The notes under the pieces: generated by a model | Databases searched by the model: none | Seen by the model: only the letters and a program-made list of their open reading frames with translations | What the model was told of the DNA's origin: nothing | Shown here: one piece after another, positions 31,501 to 46,500 of the stretch | Layout of the letters: each line of letters starts with the position of its first letter | How positions within the stretch are numbered: position 1 is the first letter of the stretch | Made by a program: the position numbers and the translations under genes | Source of the DNA: Cladorhizidae sp. MBARI D1340-BT2 | Taxonomy: Eukaryota; Porifera; Demospongiae; Poecilosclerida; Cladorhizidae | Length of the DNA: 64,000 nucleotides | Direction: 5' to 3' | Assembly (NCBI GenBank): GCA_028752905.1 | Contig: JAQNBH010000007.1 | Location: 11,656,919 to 11,720,918, forward strand

Positions 31501-34500
31501 TACGATATCCCTCGCCAAGCCTCCAGAAGTGTCAATCAGAGTCACACAGATGATCTCTGTAGTTATTGAACCAATGTTTCCTTCTACTACTGAGCGATCC
31601 AGTGTCTGGTTTATTCTGACAGTGGCACCTTTCAAAACATAAATTTGGTTATGGTTGAGGTGTAGTGGAATATAATATTGGTCATCATAAAAGTCAAATC
31701 AAGCTAATAGTATATTCTGCTTCAATTAATGACTTACGATCATTGTCAATGATCGTAATGGTGGTGGTGTCGTCTGCAAATTCGACTTCTGTACTTATTC
31801 TCACTAGTGTAAAAGTGAAGTTCTCTGTCCCCTCAATGATGTCATCATCAAAAATGTCAAAAGAGATACAGTCAGAAGTCTTGGAAGAAGTGAGCTCAAA
31901 TGATGGCATTTTGACAGCAACAACTGTGAATATTAGACAATTGATTCACCTGCAGACTCAATTAAATGTAACTACACATTCATAGAATGCAACATCCCAC
32001 TCTGTATGAGATTAACTTTCCAGAGATTACCTGTCAGAGATACATAAGATTTGTTACATTGAAGTTATCTTCAAATTGTGAAGAGTCTGCATCACCAAGT
32101 ATATTTAAATAGAAGTAGCTACATTGCCAGTAAACTATTACTGATCTATCCTGCTGGATTGAGAGCCATATCACTTTCCTGCCAATGTGACACCTGCTAA
32201 ATTTGATTAAAGACATTTATTTCTTTGAAATAGACCATAAAAGAAGTAAAAATGGAAATTGTACAATTTTTATAGATATAAATATACAATATAAATCAGT
32301 ATTTCTTCATTATTGATAAATTTTTCTTGTTCCACCAATCTAGGAAAATTTAAAAAGTTATAAATGTTAATGAAATATGTAAGGTTATATTTAGTCCTGC
32401 TAATGCACACAACCGGTGGCACAGAGAAGAGAACTAATTAGCTTCAAGAAGTGCTGGAAACATACCACCTCTCTTAAGACACTAGAGGTTTCCATAGGTA
32501 ATGTTATATAAAGACTTTTTCACCATACTACACAGAATTTATTAAGTTAGCAGGCTTTCTTTTGTAATCCAACAACTCTCCTACATCTGCTTTTCAACTG
32601 GTTTCACAAGTGAATCATGCATTGTCTGTTTCCATAGGTAACGTGACTTTTTCACCAACCATACTACACTGTAATTTATTAAGTTAGCAGGCTTTCTTTT
32701 GTAATCCAACAACTCTCCTACATCTGCTTTTCAACTGGTTTCACAAGTGAATCATCCATTGTCTGTTTCCATAGGTAACGTGACTTTTTCACCAACCATA
32801 CTACACAGTAATTTATTAAATTAGCAGGCTTTCTTTTGTAATCTAACAACTCTCCTATGTCTGCTGATCAACTGGCTTTGAAGTGAATCATGTATTGTCT
32901 CTGAGTCAGTTGAGTGAGTGAGAAAGCATTTGCAGGCTTTGTGTTCTACAAAAATTAAATTGACATGAAATATTTTCACATTGATTAATTTAAAAATGAA
33001 GCATTCCAGATTTATAGTATACAGATGTAAAAAAAGAGATTGCTTAACTCTGCCCTTTTGTGCATGTGTGGATTGAGTAAAAATTATCTAAACTCTGGTT
33101 AAGTTCAGCTTCTAATGTTGAATGCACAACAAGTTGTAAAGTGGACCATTTCATCATCACAAGCTTAAAGATCCAGATGGTAATTCGCTGTGGAATTTTA
33201 ATCTCGAAAAAGTATCGGTTTGCACATGTCTATTAGGTAATCTATCTCAAAATATTGGGGTAAGAATTACTAATATAAGTATGCCTACTAGAAATGAATG
33301 CAAGGCATAGTGCGGCGAGCAAGCCACAAATATCAACTTGAGATCTACATCATGTATTGTCCTACTCCAAGCATAGGCGAACACTATACTCTGTTCTGTA
33401 TATTATTTACATCAGGTCATATTTTAATATGGAGAAGAAGCTATGGGTAGAATATTCCTCACAATTTTCAAGGAGTATCAGCTTAATATTGACAGTAACA
33501 TAAATAATTTCTATTTTAGCAAACAAACGCATCCATAGATGAACAGATTGGCCAAGTCTGAATGAAAATTTACCTGAGCCTAAGACCTACGATTTATTTT
33601 ATAATAATCGCTCTTTTTTACTTACAAATCTCAGTTCTCTTTATTCTGTTGTTTCCAAAGCAGGCTCTGAAATCTATTATCTCCTACTTAGCAGCTTTAC
33701 CTGAGCCTATGGAAATTTCTCAATGATAGATGATGCCAAGCACTAGCTAGCAATGAAGTCTATCAAAATAAACTCCAGTTATCATGAATTTTGAAACATA
33801 AATAATGTTCAATAGCCCTCTCTCCTCTCAAGTGTTATAATTAGGACTATTAAACATACAAAGATGGTTAGTCAAGATAATAATTATCATTTTACACACA
33901 CACAGATAGACACACACACAACACACACACACACGCATACACACATGAACATCATACAAACACACACACACATTTCTCCTCTTCTGCTGGGCCAGTGTAG
34001 GATGCAGTCATAATCATTTACAGAATAATAAAGTCAGGCTGAGCATTCATGGCAAACGACTGGATCAGTGCAGTGTGCACAGAGACCTGCTTGTTATTTT
34101 GGTAAAATTCTTTATGAAATGCAAATGTATTCATTTGACCCTATCTAAACCCACTATTTCTGTAAATAATTCTTTTCAGATTTCAACAAAGCATATTCAT
34201 AACTGAGGCTTCTAGTGTAAACCCATTGAGTATTGAGCCATGTTAGCTTCTTTATAAGCATAGTTTTGTTTTCTGCATAAGCAGCACAATTCACTTGCCA
34301 GATGCAGCCAGAACTCATTTGTTTCCTTGTTTCCTCGTACCATTCCCCATTTAATAAGCTGCATTATTTAAGACAGTTGTCCCTTTCCTATTTTTCCATT
34401 TTTTTACCTGCAGATACATACATACATATATCATGCTTGCCAAGATCAAGTTTTCTCTCCAACTCTCCTGTGAGGGCTGCCTTCAATTGCCAGTTTCCAA

Positions 34501-37500
34501 AGTGGCCAATGAAGTTGCGAACAGTGTGTTTGCAGCAATAAATGATTTTACCTTTGGCTATGTGAGCTTTTGAGGGGGATGAAGTTGTACTTAGTCTGCC
34601 TCAAGAGACTTATTCCTTCTTGTCTGGCTCAGGTCTTTCTCATTCTGGCTTACAGATGAGTTCCTCTGGTTCTTTAGGCAAACTTCTCTCTGTTTTTCAT
34701 AGGTCCAGTATTTCAATTTATATTTTTTTGTGCAATGATTAGAATTAGTATGTAATAAGCATCTATTCTCAATAAATGACCAGGGTTTAGAAGTCACTAG
34801 CTTAACAACCAGAGTTTACTGTATAGGCCTGTAGGAAGAAAATCTGAAACTCCACACCCATCCAATATATTTTAAATAAGGTCTGCCACATATCATGTCC
34901 ATTTCAATGATAAAATAATTGTAATTATTGTCCATTCAAGCTGGAAGAATACAGCTTCATGCTATATTGGCTTCCAACACCCTTACCTGATTCATATTAG
35001 CCCATGGACATATATGCCCCTGGACCCCAAAAAATGGACAATTACCATCTAGACAAATACCCCCCATGCCAATTACTCACTAGGACATATACACCCATCA
35101 AAAAAATTACAATTTTGGAAATGGTGAATAAAATGTATAAGGCTTTTTGGGGGGTGTAGGTAAATGAAAAGTAAAATGTGAATTTTTTTAAATAATTTAA
35201 TTTTTTCAATATTGTTGAGGAACCTATTATATAAAAGTAGCTTGGCACCACCCTTGTTGGATGTAACATACTCCATGGTATATAAGAATGAATTGATATC
35301 CAGTCAAAATGTTTGCCTTATAAAGCAATTTCAATTGCAAATAGCTATTATACTCCTACTCCTACTCCTACTTTAAGTATATCATTATAATCATAGTAAA
35401 CACATGCAATTGTAACTGTCAACATAGAAATTGCTTCAGTTAAAAATCATCTTGCAAATTCAAACATCAAACAAACAAAAAAATTCATTCTTTGATTTTG
35501 TAATAAAATCCCATCTTTCATCCTAAAATCCTATATATATATGTGCGATAGGTGAAAATATTTTTTGGGTAGGTAAATGTCAAGGGGTATTTGGCACAGG
35601 GGATATTTGTCCAGTGGTATTTGTCTGTTTTTTTGGTTTGGGGGGTAATTATTCAGTGTAGTATATGTCCTAGAACCCATTATACCATTTTTTTAATTTT
35701 GATTTATTATCTATTTGTTGATATGACAAATTACTTTCACGTGCTTATTAGTAATCAAGTAGGTTTTAATTTGTCATATCAACAAATAGATAAGAAAATG
35801 GTATAGTGATAGTGTATTGTCCAAACATACTACTTCTGTGCTCACCTCCTGCGACAAGACAAACCTCAGACTTTAAGCTTAAATCTTGCAACAACATAGA
35901 TGAGCCATTTTTACTGTTTGATGTGCACTGAAAAGAGTGGCGGACAATCTTTGTCTTTCCAAAATGGCTCTTAGGAAGAAAAGAAAATATCCGCAGGTTG
36001 CGAAGGATGTTCAGAATCTCAGATAGATCAACTGAAGAATGGCCAGGTGCATATATGCAATATTTGACCACAATCTATCCTTATTAAACTGCTCTCACTG
36101 GTAGAAGTAAACCTAAATAGCTAATGCCATTCAGGTTGTTGCGGATCCTATGGCTCTACTGTAATAAAGTGATTCTTGAATGGTCACCTCCTTCAATGGT
36201 ATTATTGCTCGAGTAGTGCTTGCACAATTAAGAACTCCAAGTAAATAATTTTCACCCTCTAATTGTGTTTGCTTTGCTGTGTGCATTTGTACACACATGT
36301 TCAAATATAGTCTATATAGTAGAGATAATAATAAAATCATTTAAGGTTAGTGGGAGCTCAGTGGCAGCAGATGGCAGTGGAGTTGACATTCACTGAAAGT
36401 GGTGGCAGCAGAACCTACTAGATATTGAAGTGGTATACAGATTTTTTAAACTGAACCTATTATTTTCTGTTTATTCTACCAGGAATGAACATGCTATTTT
36501 ATAATAAACTTCATTCTAATTTTAGTCACTATTGCTAACATATGGCTAGGATAAAGCTGAGGTTTTTTTATGCCAATCCTCCTGCCATTTTGAATAGTTA
36601 GGTACATAACTTATAGAATGTGGGAAATATTTCCAGAGCCTGATCCTAGAATATAAACTCTTACTTGGTCCACTATGTAAGTTGGTGTGTCTGATAGGAA
36701 TAGTCTGTCCAACACGGATGCTTCCGCTCAGAATACTAATGCAGACTTGTACTGTCCCATCTCCTTCATTGGTGATGGTAATGGTGGGATTGAAACCAAC
36801 CAAAAGAACTAAAGAAACCAAGCAATCATACATAAAACAACAACAACTAATCAAACAACAACAACAAACCAATTATAAACATTAGTATTACAAACACGAA
36901 TACCTTGGACAAGTGTTTAGTGCCCATCATAGATGTGGTAGTAATCATTGTCTTACAGCTATTTTACCTCCGTCAGACTTGTAATGTTCCACTCTAGTTG
37001 AGGCAATCAATGAATGAATTTTGATTGAGAGCTGAAAATATCATCATCATGCAAAGTTGTTATTTAGCTTTCATCCCTCCATGTTGAATATCATAGCTGG
37101 AGCCACACTTTGGCTTGTATGTATCTATAGCTATATCCTAACATCTATTTGCTTCTAGAAATATGATGCTTGTGCTTCTGATTTGTTCTTGGTCACTGTT
37201 TACTGGTGATTGAAGCAGATCACACACTGGGGAGCTGATAAGAGAGTTTGTAGTTGCTGTGTATCTCAGTTTAACTGTCCACCTGTTTCTCCTGTAGTCA
37301 CTTTTTTCTATCTGTTTGACTGTCTGCATGTATGTCTTCCTGCCTGCCTGCCTGTCAATCTATCTGTCTGTATGCCTTTCTGTCTATCAATCTGTTCAAT
37401 CCTTCTATCAATCCTTCCAGCTATCAGTCTGTTCATTCTTCCATTAATCTCTCTGTCTGCCTGTCTGACCTTCTACCCTTTCGCTTCTCGAGTTTCAAAG

Positions 37501-40500
37501 GCAAATGTTCGCAACATAGGGCCTGTTGAATCATGCAAAGTTGTTTTTATGATACTGTATGTATGTTTGTTATGTGATTATATATGTATGCATGTATATA
37601 TGCAAGCATGTGTGTGTATGTATGTATATGTGCATGTATGTATGTATGTGTGCATGTATATATGTGTGTATGTATGTATGTGTTCATGTATTATGTATGT
37701 GTGTATGTATGGGTGCATGTATATGTGTGTGTATGTATGTGTGCAAGTATATGTGTGTGTGTGTATGTATGTATGTGTTCATGTATTATGTATGTGTTCA
37801 TGTATTATGTATGTGTGTATGCATGTGTATATGTATGTATGTATGTATGTACGTATGTATGTTTATATGCAAGCATGTATATATGCAAACATGTATGTGT
37901 GTATGTATTTTTGTTTGCATGTAAATATTATGTGTTCTTGTATGTATGTGTGTGAATGCATGTATGTGTGCATGTATGTATGTATGTGTGCATGTGTGTA
38001 TGTATGTGTGCATGCATGTATGTATGTGTACATATAATATTATATACACGTATGTGCATGTATGAATGTATGCATGAAGCATGTATTTGTGTGTGTGTAT
38101 GTGGTCATGTACGTGTGTGTGTGTGTATGCATGTAAGTATGTATGTATGTATGTGTTTTGTGTGATACCCATCATCATTCATCATATGAAGAGATAATCC
38201 AATGAACACGCACTCCTACTTAATAATAAGCCATCAAATCATCAATTAACTGGAGCTACAACACTAGAGTTTCTCCTCTACCACTGCTTTTTCCCTAAAA
38301 TCACAACAGCAACCAATATTACAGCACTCACCATCTCGGTCTATGATAGTGATGGCTACACGGGGGTCTCCTTGAAATATATCTGGTGTGGATAGATTGA
38401 AAACTATCATGAAATTCTCGCTTGTCTCTAATAGATCATCTCCTGTAATGTTGACTGTGACACACTCCCGCTGCATCACAAGGGCACCACTCGGGAAGAC
38501 CAATGAAAGTCTATCCAGCATATAATCATCTGTAACTGTTATATGCATATGTCACACAAAAGAATATTTGGTTTTGAATTTTTTTAATGCCATAAATATG
38601 CATTTTATGTACATAACAAAGTTATTTTAAGTAGATAATTTATAGAATTAACACTAAGTTTCGCACATTAATATGAAACATAACACTTTTCATTATTTTG
38701 TGTGTTTGTTTTGTATAATATAGCTTAAATTTTAAATAATTAAGTGATTGGCTAATCAGAAAGTGCATTAGCATACTCCCTGTGTTGGCTAGACCAATGT
38801 AGAGGCAGATGAAAAAAACCCAAAGTCTCTGAAGCTTGGAGATGAGAGTTCAAAGAACTCAGACTTAGAAAGTGATTTGGATCAACTGGTAAAGCTATTG
38901 TATTGCAAATGTTATATACTAAAGTAAGTCTTAACATTACTATAGCCAACCAATGGCTAATATATCAAAAAGCAAAACGTTAAAAAAACACCAAATTACT
39001 AGAATCAAGGGGAAAATGTTAAACAGACAACTCTGTTGGATTCACTTGGAAAAAATGGAAAAAAGAAAGAAAATGAAAATGTACACATGGAGACCACAAC
39101 CAGTTGTATGATCCTTTAGCATTTAAAATAATATACTACAGAATGATAATCGAATAGTTTTCATCCACATGGTATAGTCTTTGGGTTTTTGTTGGGGTTT
39201 TTTACATGTCTTAACCCTTAGAACCCTATGCTCCCTAATATGGGCATGCCTTCCACCCTGGGGGGAAAATGACCCAAAAGTTCAAAGATGATCATATTTA
39301 TTGATAATGCAAAAAAAGGGGGGGGATGGGGGAAATCCCCGGCCAGAAAATCGGCCGCTCGTGTATACGTATTGGCCGAAAAACCGGCCGCTAGGGTTCT
39401 AAGAGTTAATTCAATATGGGCATATCAGTTTTGTCTTGCAAAAATCAAAACCAACTAGAAACAAGGAAGAATATTAAGCAAACAACTCATTGGATTGATT
39501 TGGCCAAAAAAAGAAGAAAGAAACAAAACGGTACCCATGTAGTAGAACCTACATCAGTAGAATTAAACAGAGAAAAAATTATAAGCACCATCGGAGTCTG
39601 ATTCACTCTGTGTAACTATATACCAGGAGTTTCATGAATCCATGCCGGTTGCAAATAAATATTTCGACACGCAAACATTTGTAAATGGTGGATTCTAATG
39701 TCGTCACTCAAGAGTCCAAAAAGAACTACAACAGCTCTGGTCACATCCTTTAGTTAGTAAACTAAGAGTTTATAAAAAGACTAATGCTTACCTGAGTATT
39801 AGTGCACCTTTAACATAAAAGAATTAAAACAGCATTTGTATCACGCTTACTAGTTGCTGTTCCATCCAGAGTAGTCGCATTCACTATGATATCTCTTTCC
39901 AAGCCTCCTAAAGTGTTCATCAGTGTCACACAAATACTCACAGTATTCAATGGGCCAGGATTTCCCTCTATCACTGAGCGCTCCAACGTCTCGTTTATTC
40001 CAAGTGTGGCACCTTTAAAAAAAATTATGATTGCTGTTTGATGATATGGTCATCATTGATATATTATATATATTATGTATAGTGCCTCCAGAACCAGTGG
40101 TCAAAACTTGCTGATTTGCCTGTCAAGACATAATCTCCACAACAAACCTACTATTATTAAATGAATGCCACAAAATGTTTATTTGTCGGTCAGAAGTTAT
40201 TGATTGAATCCTAGTCATTCTTTATATAACGTCTATAACACTGATAAGCTCTTTGAATATTTATCATAAGCAAAACCAGCTATAGTAAGCTTCAGTACAT
40301 GCTACAAGCAGTTGGTGGTCAGTATAAGCAACAGATTGTGGCAGTCCATGTCACAAATTAAAATCAGTTTTAATCAATCATCTACAGTCAGTATTACATT
40401 TAGTGTCACAGCTTTCTGTTTCCATGTGAGCTACATGCAGCCACTAGTCAGTGCAAGTTAAAGCTAGTGCCCACATCAGCCTCACAAGCTACAATCAGTG

Positions 40501-43500
40501 TAATGTACAACCAGTATTAATAAAGATTGGTATGAATCAACCGTAATTTGCATGGTACACTAAATGGTGAACGTATATAGTTAGACAATACCTTACACCC
40601 ACCAGATTGTAGGCCATGTATATCTATCATGGCATGAGAATACTTATACACTACCGATCGTATATGTGAGGTATTATCTCAATACACATACTACATGCAC
40701 ATATATTTATGTTTCTACAATATGTTTGTCACATTATAAAACTAAAACTTGAATTTTGTATAGTATAGTATTGATAGTTACACACTTTCAATCAAGTATC
40801 TCTAAATTATACTTGCATCCTAATATTTGTGACAACATAACTGGTGATTTAATAATTAACACAAGCTTGTAATGGTTTTCAAACTATGCTACTCAAAAGA
40901 ATCTGATTGGCAGATAACTTGATTAGCTAGTTATGTTTTTCAAACTGCTCAGATTAGCAGATAATTTGTCTATATCATGTTTACAAACATGTCTTGCTGC
41001 AGAGAGGAATAGTAAAGACATGCTGTGATGCACCCATCATGAGAAGCATAGTACCAATAGCTAAGTAATATTCTAATGAAACATAAGTGATAAATTGATG
41101 ATGTCCTTAATTTTTTTGTATGAGATTTAAGGTTATGCTCTTCAATGGCTTTATCAACTGTCAACATTCTACCTTGTTCAATTCTCGATCTCATTCAGCA
41201 GTGCCTAGAGAAAAATTGACTTCACTTCAAATTTTGTGTGTGTACTTTATAACGTAGGTGTATGTGTTGTAGTTTATTGATGCCAGCTCATGCACATGCT
41301 AAATCAACAGCTTTTAAGTTTGCTGAAATAAAAGCAAATTGAATCAATGGCAAATTTCTATATTCTACATCAATTAATGTCTTACTCTCATTATCAATGA
41401 TCACGATGGTGGCTGTGTCATCTACAAAGTGCACTTCCATTCTGTCTTGCACCAGTCTAATAGTTAAATACTCTGTCCACTCAATGACGTCATCATCAGA
41501 GATGGTAAATGCGATGCACTTTGAACTTTCCAAAGATGTAAGGTGAAATAATTGAATCGCAATGTCAATGTCTGTAAATATGAGACAATGTATTAACTCT
41601 CAATTTAACTATTATAGAAAATATTACACCTACATGCACATCTAGATTTATCAATAGCTTACTGTATGCAGAAGTAATAAGCCACAAAATTATTCCTTTA
41701 ATATAACAATTTTCCTTCATGCTGTAGGTATCTTTCAGATCAATGTGTGTCTATTGGTAGGTATCCTGCCATAAACTAACCTAATGTACTGAAAACATCC
41801 AATTTCATAAAAGTTCCCTTCTAAATTAGGTGTAAACACTTACTAGGTCCATCTCGAAAGCTGTATGCAACCGGTACAGTCAGCCCCTCTTTGATGGTTT
41901 GGTTGACAACATCAATGCAAACAGGGAAATAACCGTCCCCTTCATTAACCATGATCGTGGTAGAATTAAATACAATCATAGGTACTGGGACAAAGGAAAG
42001 AAGAAAAAATTATCATAACTTGGACAAGTGGCTATTCACATTGATGGTGTTAACACAAGAGCATTAGTTAATAAAAAGGGTCAACATTTAGAGCATCTAG
42101 TCGAAACATCTTAAGAATACAATTTCAAGTTGATTATTGAGAAGGTTATTGTGATATCTTTTATAATTGAAACACTATAATTATATTTCTAGCAGTGCAA
42201 TTAATACTAACATGTTGTACAAGTCTTCTGGGGCATTGGAACACATTGGAATAGACTGTATTTCTAAAGTGGGGGATTCATTCAAATTCGCTACATGAGG
42301 GCTGTAAACATGAGCATGGAAAAGCTCAAATGGAGATTGGTGGAGGAACTGATTAGTGAGATTGGCTAACTTCACCACATATTTTCTAACAATGGCTATG
42401 CCCAACCATTCATCAGCTCATCTTTAAAGATGTCACCTGGGGTGGCGGAATGAAAATGGCAAAGAAACTGAATAAATTACCCCCATTCATCACCATCATT
42501 GGTATCTCGAACCCAGTGCTGCATTGGGTGGGTGAGTAGCGTGCACCCTTGCACCCTCTTTAAATCTGCCCCAGTAACAATGGCATGAAGTGTCTGTTTT
42601 TTTCATATTATTACAAACCAGTCAGGCCGTACAGGATAAAAATCTTGATCATTACATATGCACCAAACATATTGAAGTGCTATATTCTATATTATGATTG
42701 TCTTACTCTCATTATCAGTGATCACAATAGTGCTGGTGGTGTCACCTTCAAACTCCACATCTATGTTGCCTTGCATTAACGTAATAGTGTAATTCTCTGT
42801 ATCCTCAATTATGGAATCATCAGTGATAACAAATGAGATGCAGTCATAAGTTGCAGAGGAATTGAGGACAAACATGTCTGGAGATATAGTTGTGTCAATA
42901 TCATCACCTGCAAATATGAAGGCAGATCATTAATCCTGTTATAAATAAAGGAATGTAAACTGCCCAGTCCGATTATCGCACATCAGAAAACATTCGTAGA
43001 ATCGACCAATGAGAAATTTAACTCTGATAAACTATGTTGATTTCTATAGCTATTCCCACCACTGCTCAAACCCTCTGCTGTCAGTGATATTGGTCTTGCA
43101 CTCGTCTTGTTAGGAAGCATTGCTAGTATAAATAACATAAAATATAACTTGTACTGTTCCGTAGTATTAGCTAGTTGGATTCCACCAAAAAAAAAACTTA
43201 CTTCCATATATGAATGAGCTCCATTAAAGTATATTCCTTAATTTTCTATATTTTGGCTTATTGAAATAGAATTTAGGTATTTATAATGAAAACACTTTTT
43301 CTAAAAGAAATCAAGAATGTTGCATCCCATTTACATAGTTTAACTAAAAAGTTATGTCCATGGTGACTTGCTAAATATTACAACTGTTCTCTTCATTATT
43401 GGCGAGTTGTTTACCACAAACAAAAGGGGAAACCAAAAAGTAGAATTTAAAAAATCTTGTATAATATATAGAACATAAAATGTCAAATTAAATCAGCTGA

Positions 43501-46500
43501 CTTAACAAAACATTACATGAATTCTTTGACCTGAGATTAGGAGGGGATGAAGATCTAAGATAAGATGGTATTGTTATGCTTGTAATAGTGTGACAAAAAG
43601 AAAGCATACAAAAAGAGAAAGAGAGAGAAATATTTTGTGTAATTCCCGATAATTTTAAGTTACATAATGGTATATAGGTATTTATCTACCTTTAATTCAA
43701 ATTATCACTGGTTAATTCATGGAAAAGTTAGCGTGCGAGAAATTCATCAAGAGTTTTGAGAGGGACTAGAATATATTCTTACTATCTTGTTCCTGAAGGG
43801 TGTAGTTGATGTATACCATCAGTCCAGTATCAATAGTCCCATTCACAACTTCAACGCAGACCTGGAAATTACTGCCTTCTTCAGTAGTTATGTTCCGGGA
43901 TGAATTGAAAGCAACCGAGAGGACTGAAACAAAATAAAAGCATAAAACAAACAACAACAAATTAAACTAACAACAACATAAATCAAAACAGGATTTAGAT
44001 AAGTAGATCTTACAAGTAATTTTTGTGTTCATCAGGCTGATATTATTAAAATCTCCCCGCATTGCATTTAAAAGTAAAACCATGAAAATAAAACATTTTA
44101 AGAGTCTAAGTAACTAATATTCTTTTTAATAACCGAATATAATATTGTTTACTTACAATGACCTCTAAAATATGTAACACCCAAATTTGTGATTGAAGAG
44201 TAGATAATATTAATCTAGAATACACTCACCATCATCGTCCATGATAGTGATCATTACCATGTCTTCTTCAAATATGTCTGGCATTGCTACAGTGAAGATT
44301 AATTTGAAAGTTTCATTTTTCTCTGTCAAATCATCTCCTGTGATGTTCATAACAATGCAGAGTTCCTGTGTCACAGAACCAGAGCTCTGGAAGGTCAGTG
44401 AGGATGGGGCTGATGTGTAATCACTTCCTCCTGTCAGATACATTATATCACAGTTTAAAAAGAACCAAAACGTTTAACAGCAAAAACAATTATTGGTATT
44501 GTGACCATTCATATCATAATTACATGGTCATAAATTCATAAACACAAAACAGGATATGCACCAAAAACTGGATGGGGAAAGGATATGTACAATGAATAAC
44601 TCCATCATCAACAGCTGAAAAGAAACATTGTATCAGAATGCATAATTTCCTAGCAAGAACAGATCACTGTGTTTTGGTTATGCCCTTCGGGGCTGTTCAA
44701 TTTAAAAGAGGTAAGATTTTAATACATCTACACTCATTGCTAATAGTGCCATGAGAAAAATAGTAGAGGAGTGTATAAACTCTTATGTAGTGTTCTCTGG
44801 TAGCTTTTATTATAGATGAAAGAATGGAGTTAGTGTTTTGTGACTGATTGTTATAATATGAATAGTGCTTGATATAATGTTTGCTGTAACCTGCTGAAAC
44901 ATGATGGATAAATATTGCTGTCATGAGGAATGGTGTTTTTTAGTTTTTTATTGTAATCCTCCCTAAAAATAGACGACAATATTTTTCATCAAAAAGTATA
45001 AAATAAGCACAGGAAACCAAAACTGCATACAAACTACTGTTATGTTATTTAAATCATTTGGCATTTCCTTATTCCACTTCCATATCCACATACCCCTTTC
45101 CCCTCAATACTGCAAATCTTGTATTGTGTGGAAATATTTATCAAAAATTGCAAATAAACATCAAAGTAGTCAAGTCATATTGTTAGGTTTCTTTTAAACA
45201 TTCCCACCAGATGTTATAGTCTAGCAGTTACCAGAGCTGCTATGGCATGTTGGTTAAAAACAAGTTTGACCCTGATCCATATACATCCCACATGATATTA
45301 TCTTACATTAATCCCTTACTAGTTGCTGATATGTCCACAATAGTCACATTCACTATGATATCTCTATCCAATCCTCCTGGAGTGACATTGACAAGAGTCA
45401 TACAGATGCTCTCAGTAATTACTGAGCCAGAATCTCCTTCCTCTAGTGTCCGGTTCAATGTCCGATTTATTCGAATAGTTGCCCCTTAAGAAAAGTCATG
45501 ATTATTTGTTTAGTATACAATATAGTGGGATATGTTTTGAGGGGGTTTGGGTTTAAGATTCAATTCCCACTACTATGAATGTCTATGCGACAAAGGCAGT
45601 GGGGCATAGTATTATATGCTACACAGTCCATGAATGTTTCCATCATAAAGCTTTCAGTTAGTCATCATTAGCAAGTATTTAATCCTCAAAAACATAAATC
45701 AATAGCAAATCACTATATTCTGCATTAACGCATGTCTTACTATTGTTATCGGTGATCACAATGCTAGCAGTGTCATTTACAATCCGCACTTCCATACTTT
45801 CAGGGACCAGTGTAATATTGAAGGTCTCCGTGTCTTCAATGATGTCATCATCAACAATGCCAAATGAGATGCAGTCAGATCTCGCAGAAGAAGTGAGTTC
45901 AAACATGCTTGGAGATGTGGTGCTATTAATATCGCCAGCTGAAACAATGACAAACAGTTTATTAACCTGCATCATGCTATTCATATATTTACAAATTTTA
46001 AGTTGATCATTGAGAAAGTAATTATTTGATTCGGGTTTGACTTCTTATTTTTAAGGATAGGATTTTTTCAACCACACCTATGTAGTCATATACATGTGTG
46101 ACATTAACCATGCTCTGCTCAGCAACAGTTCAACTATTCACTTTGCCCTGTAAATACACTTACCTATAAGAATACTTTGTTCATGGGCATTGTTTTCAAA
46201 TTCTTCTCAGCAAAGTGCTATTTTATTGTTGACTGATGCTACATGCACTCAGCTTAACAACCAACTTTTAAGGTAATGCTGATTTTGTATTATGTACCTG
46301 ATTAATTTTCAGGAAAAAAATAAATTGTTTATTGAGAAGATCATTGTAAGATAACAGTTCGTTCACATGGGAGCAGTCAAAATGTTAATGCCACATTTTC
46401 TTTGTATTGTGTATATTATTAGTTTTTATGTTATTTCTATGTTCGCAACAGAATAAAAGTAAAAAATTATTAGATTGACTAATACAGAAACAAGAATTCT

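Larger units (their letters stand above)
32310..36148. mobile_element. 3.8-kb insertion specific to copy 1, class unknown
   Basis: Flanks at 32250-32309 and from about 36149 align with contiguous sequence near 54200-54260 in the other copy, so the interval is an insertion (or a deletion in copy 2). It contains three 137-bp tandem units, a (CA)n tract, an inverted-repeat unit and a hairpin, but no recognised protein. It may be a non-autonomous element or several nested ones. Confidence 0.5.
28217..43250 (-). repeat. segmental duplication, copy 1
   Basis: Together with the exon at 28022-28216 it carries domain halves in the order (5' to 3') 8b-9-10-11-12-13. Exon types, lengths and flanking intron sequence correspond one to one with copy 2. 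Offsets between matching exons are 17-22 kb and change only where insertions are recognised. Confidence 0.85.

Noticed and set aside
32490..32900. CRISPR-like array
   Set aside because: Units are contiguous 137-bp tandem repeats without unique spacers, and the sequence is eukaryotic.
37210..38037. 275-residue open frame rich in MYVC repeats
   Set aside because: It is a translation of the (ATGT)n microsatellite; equally long frames occur on the opposite strand and in other frames.
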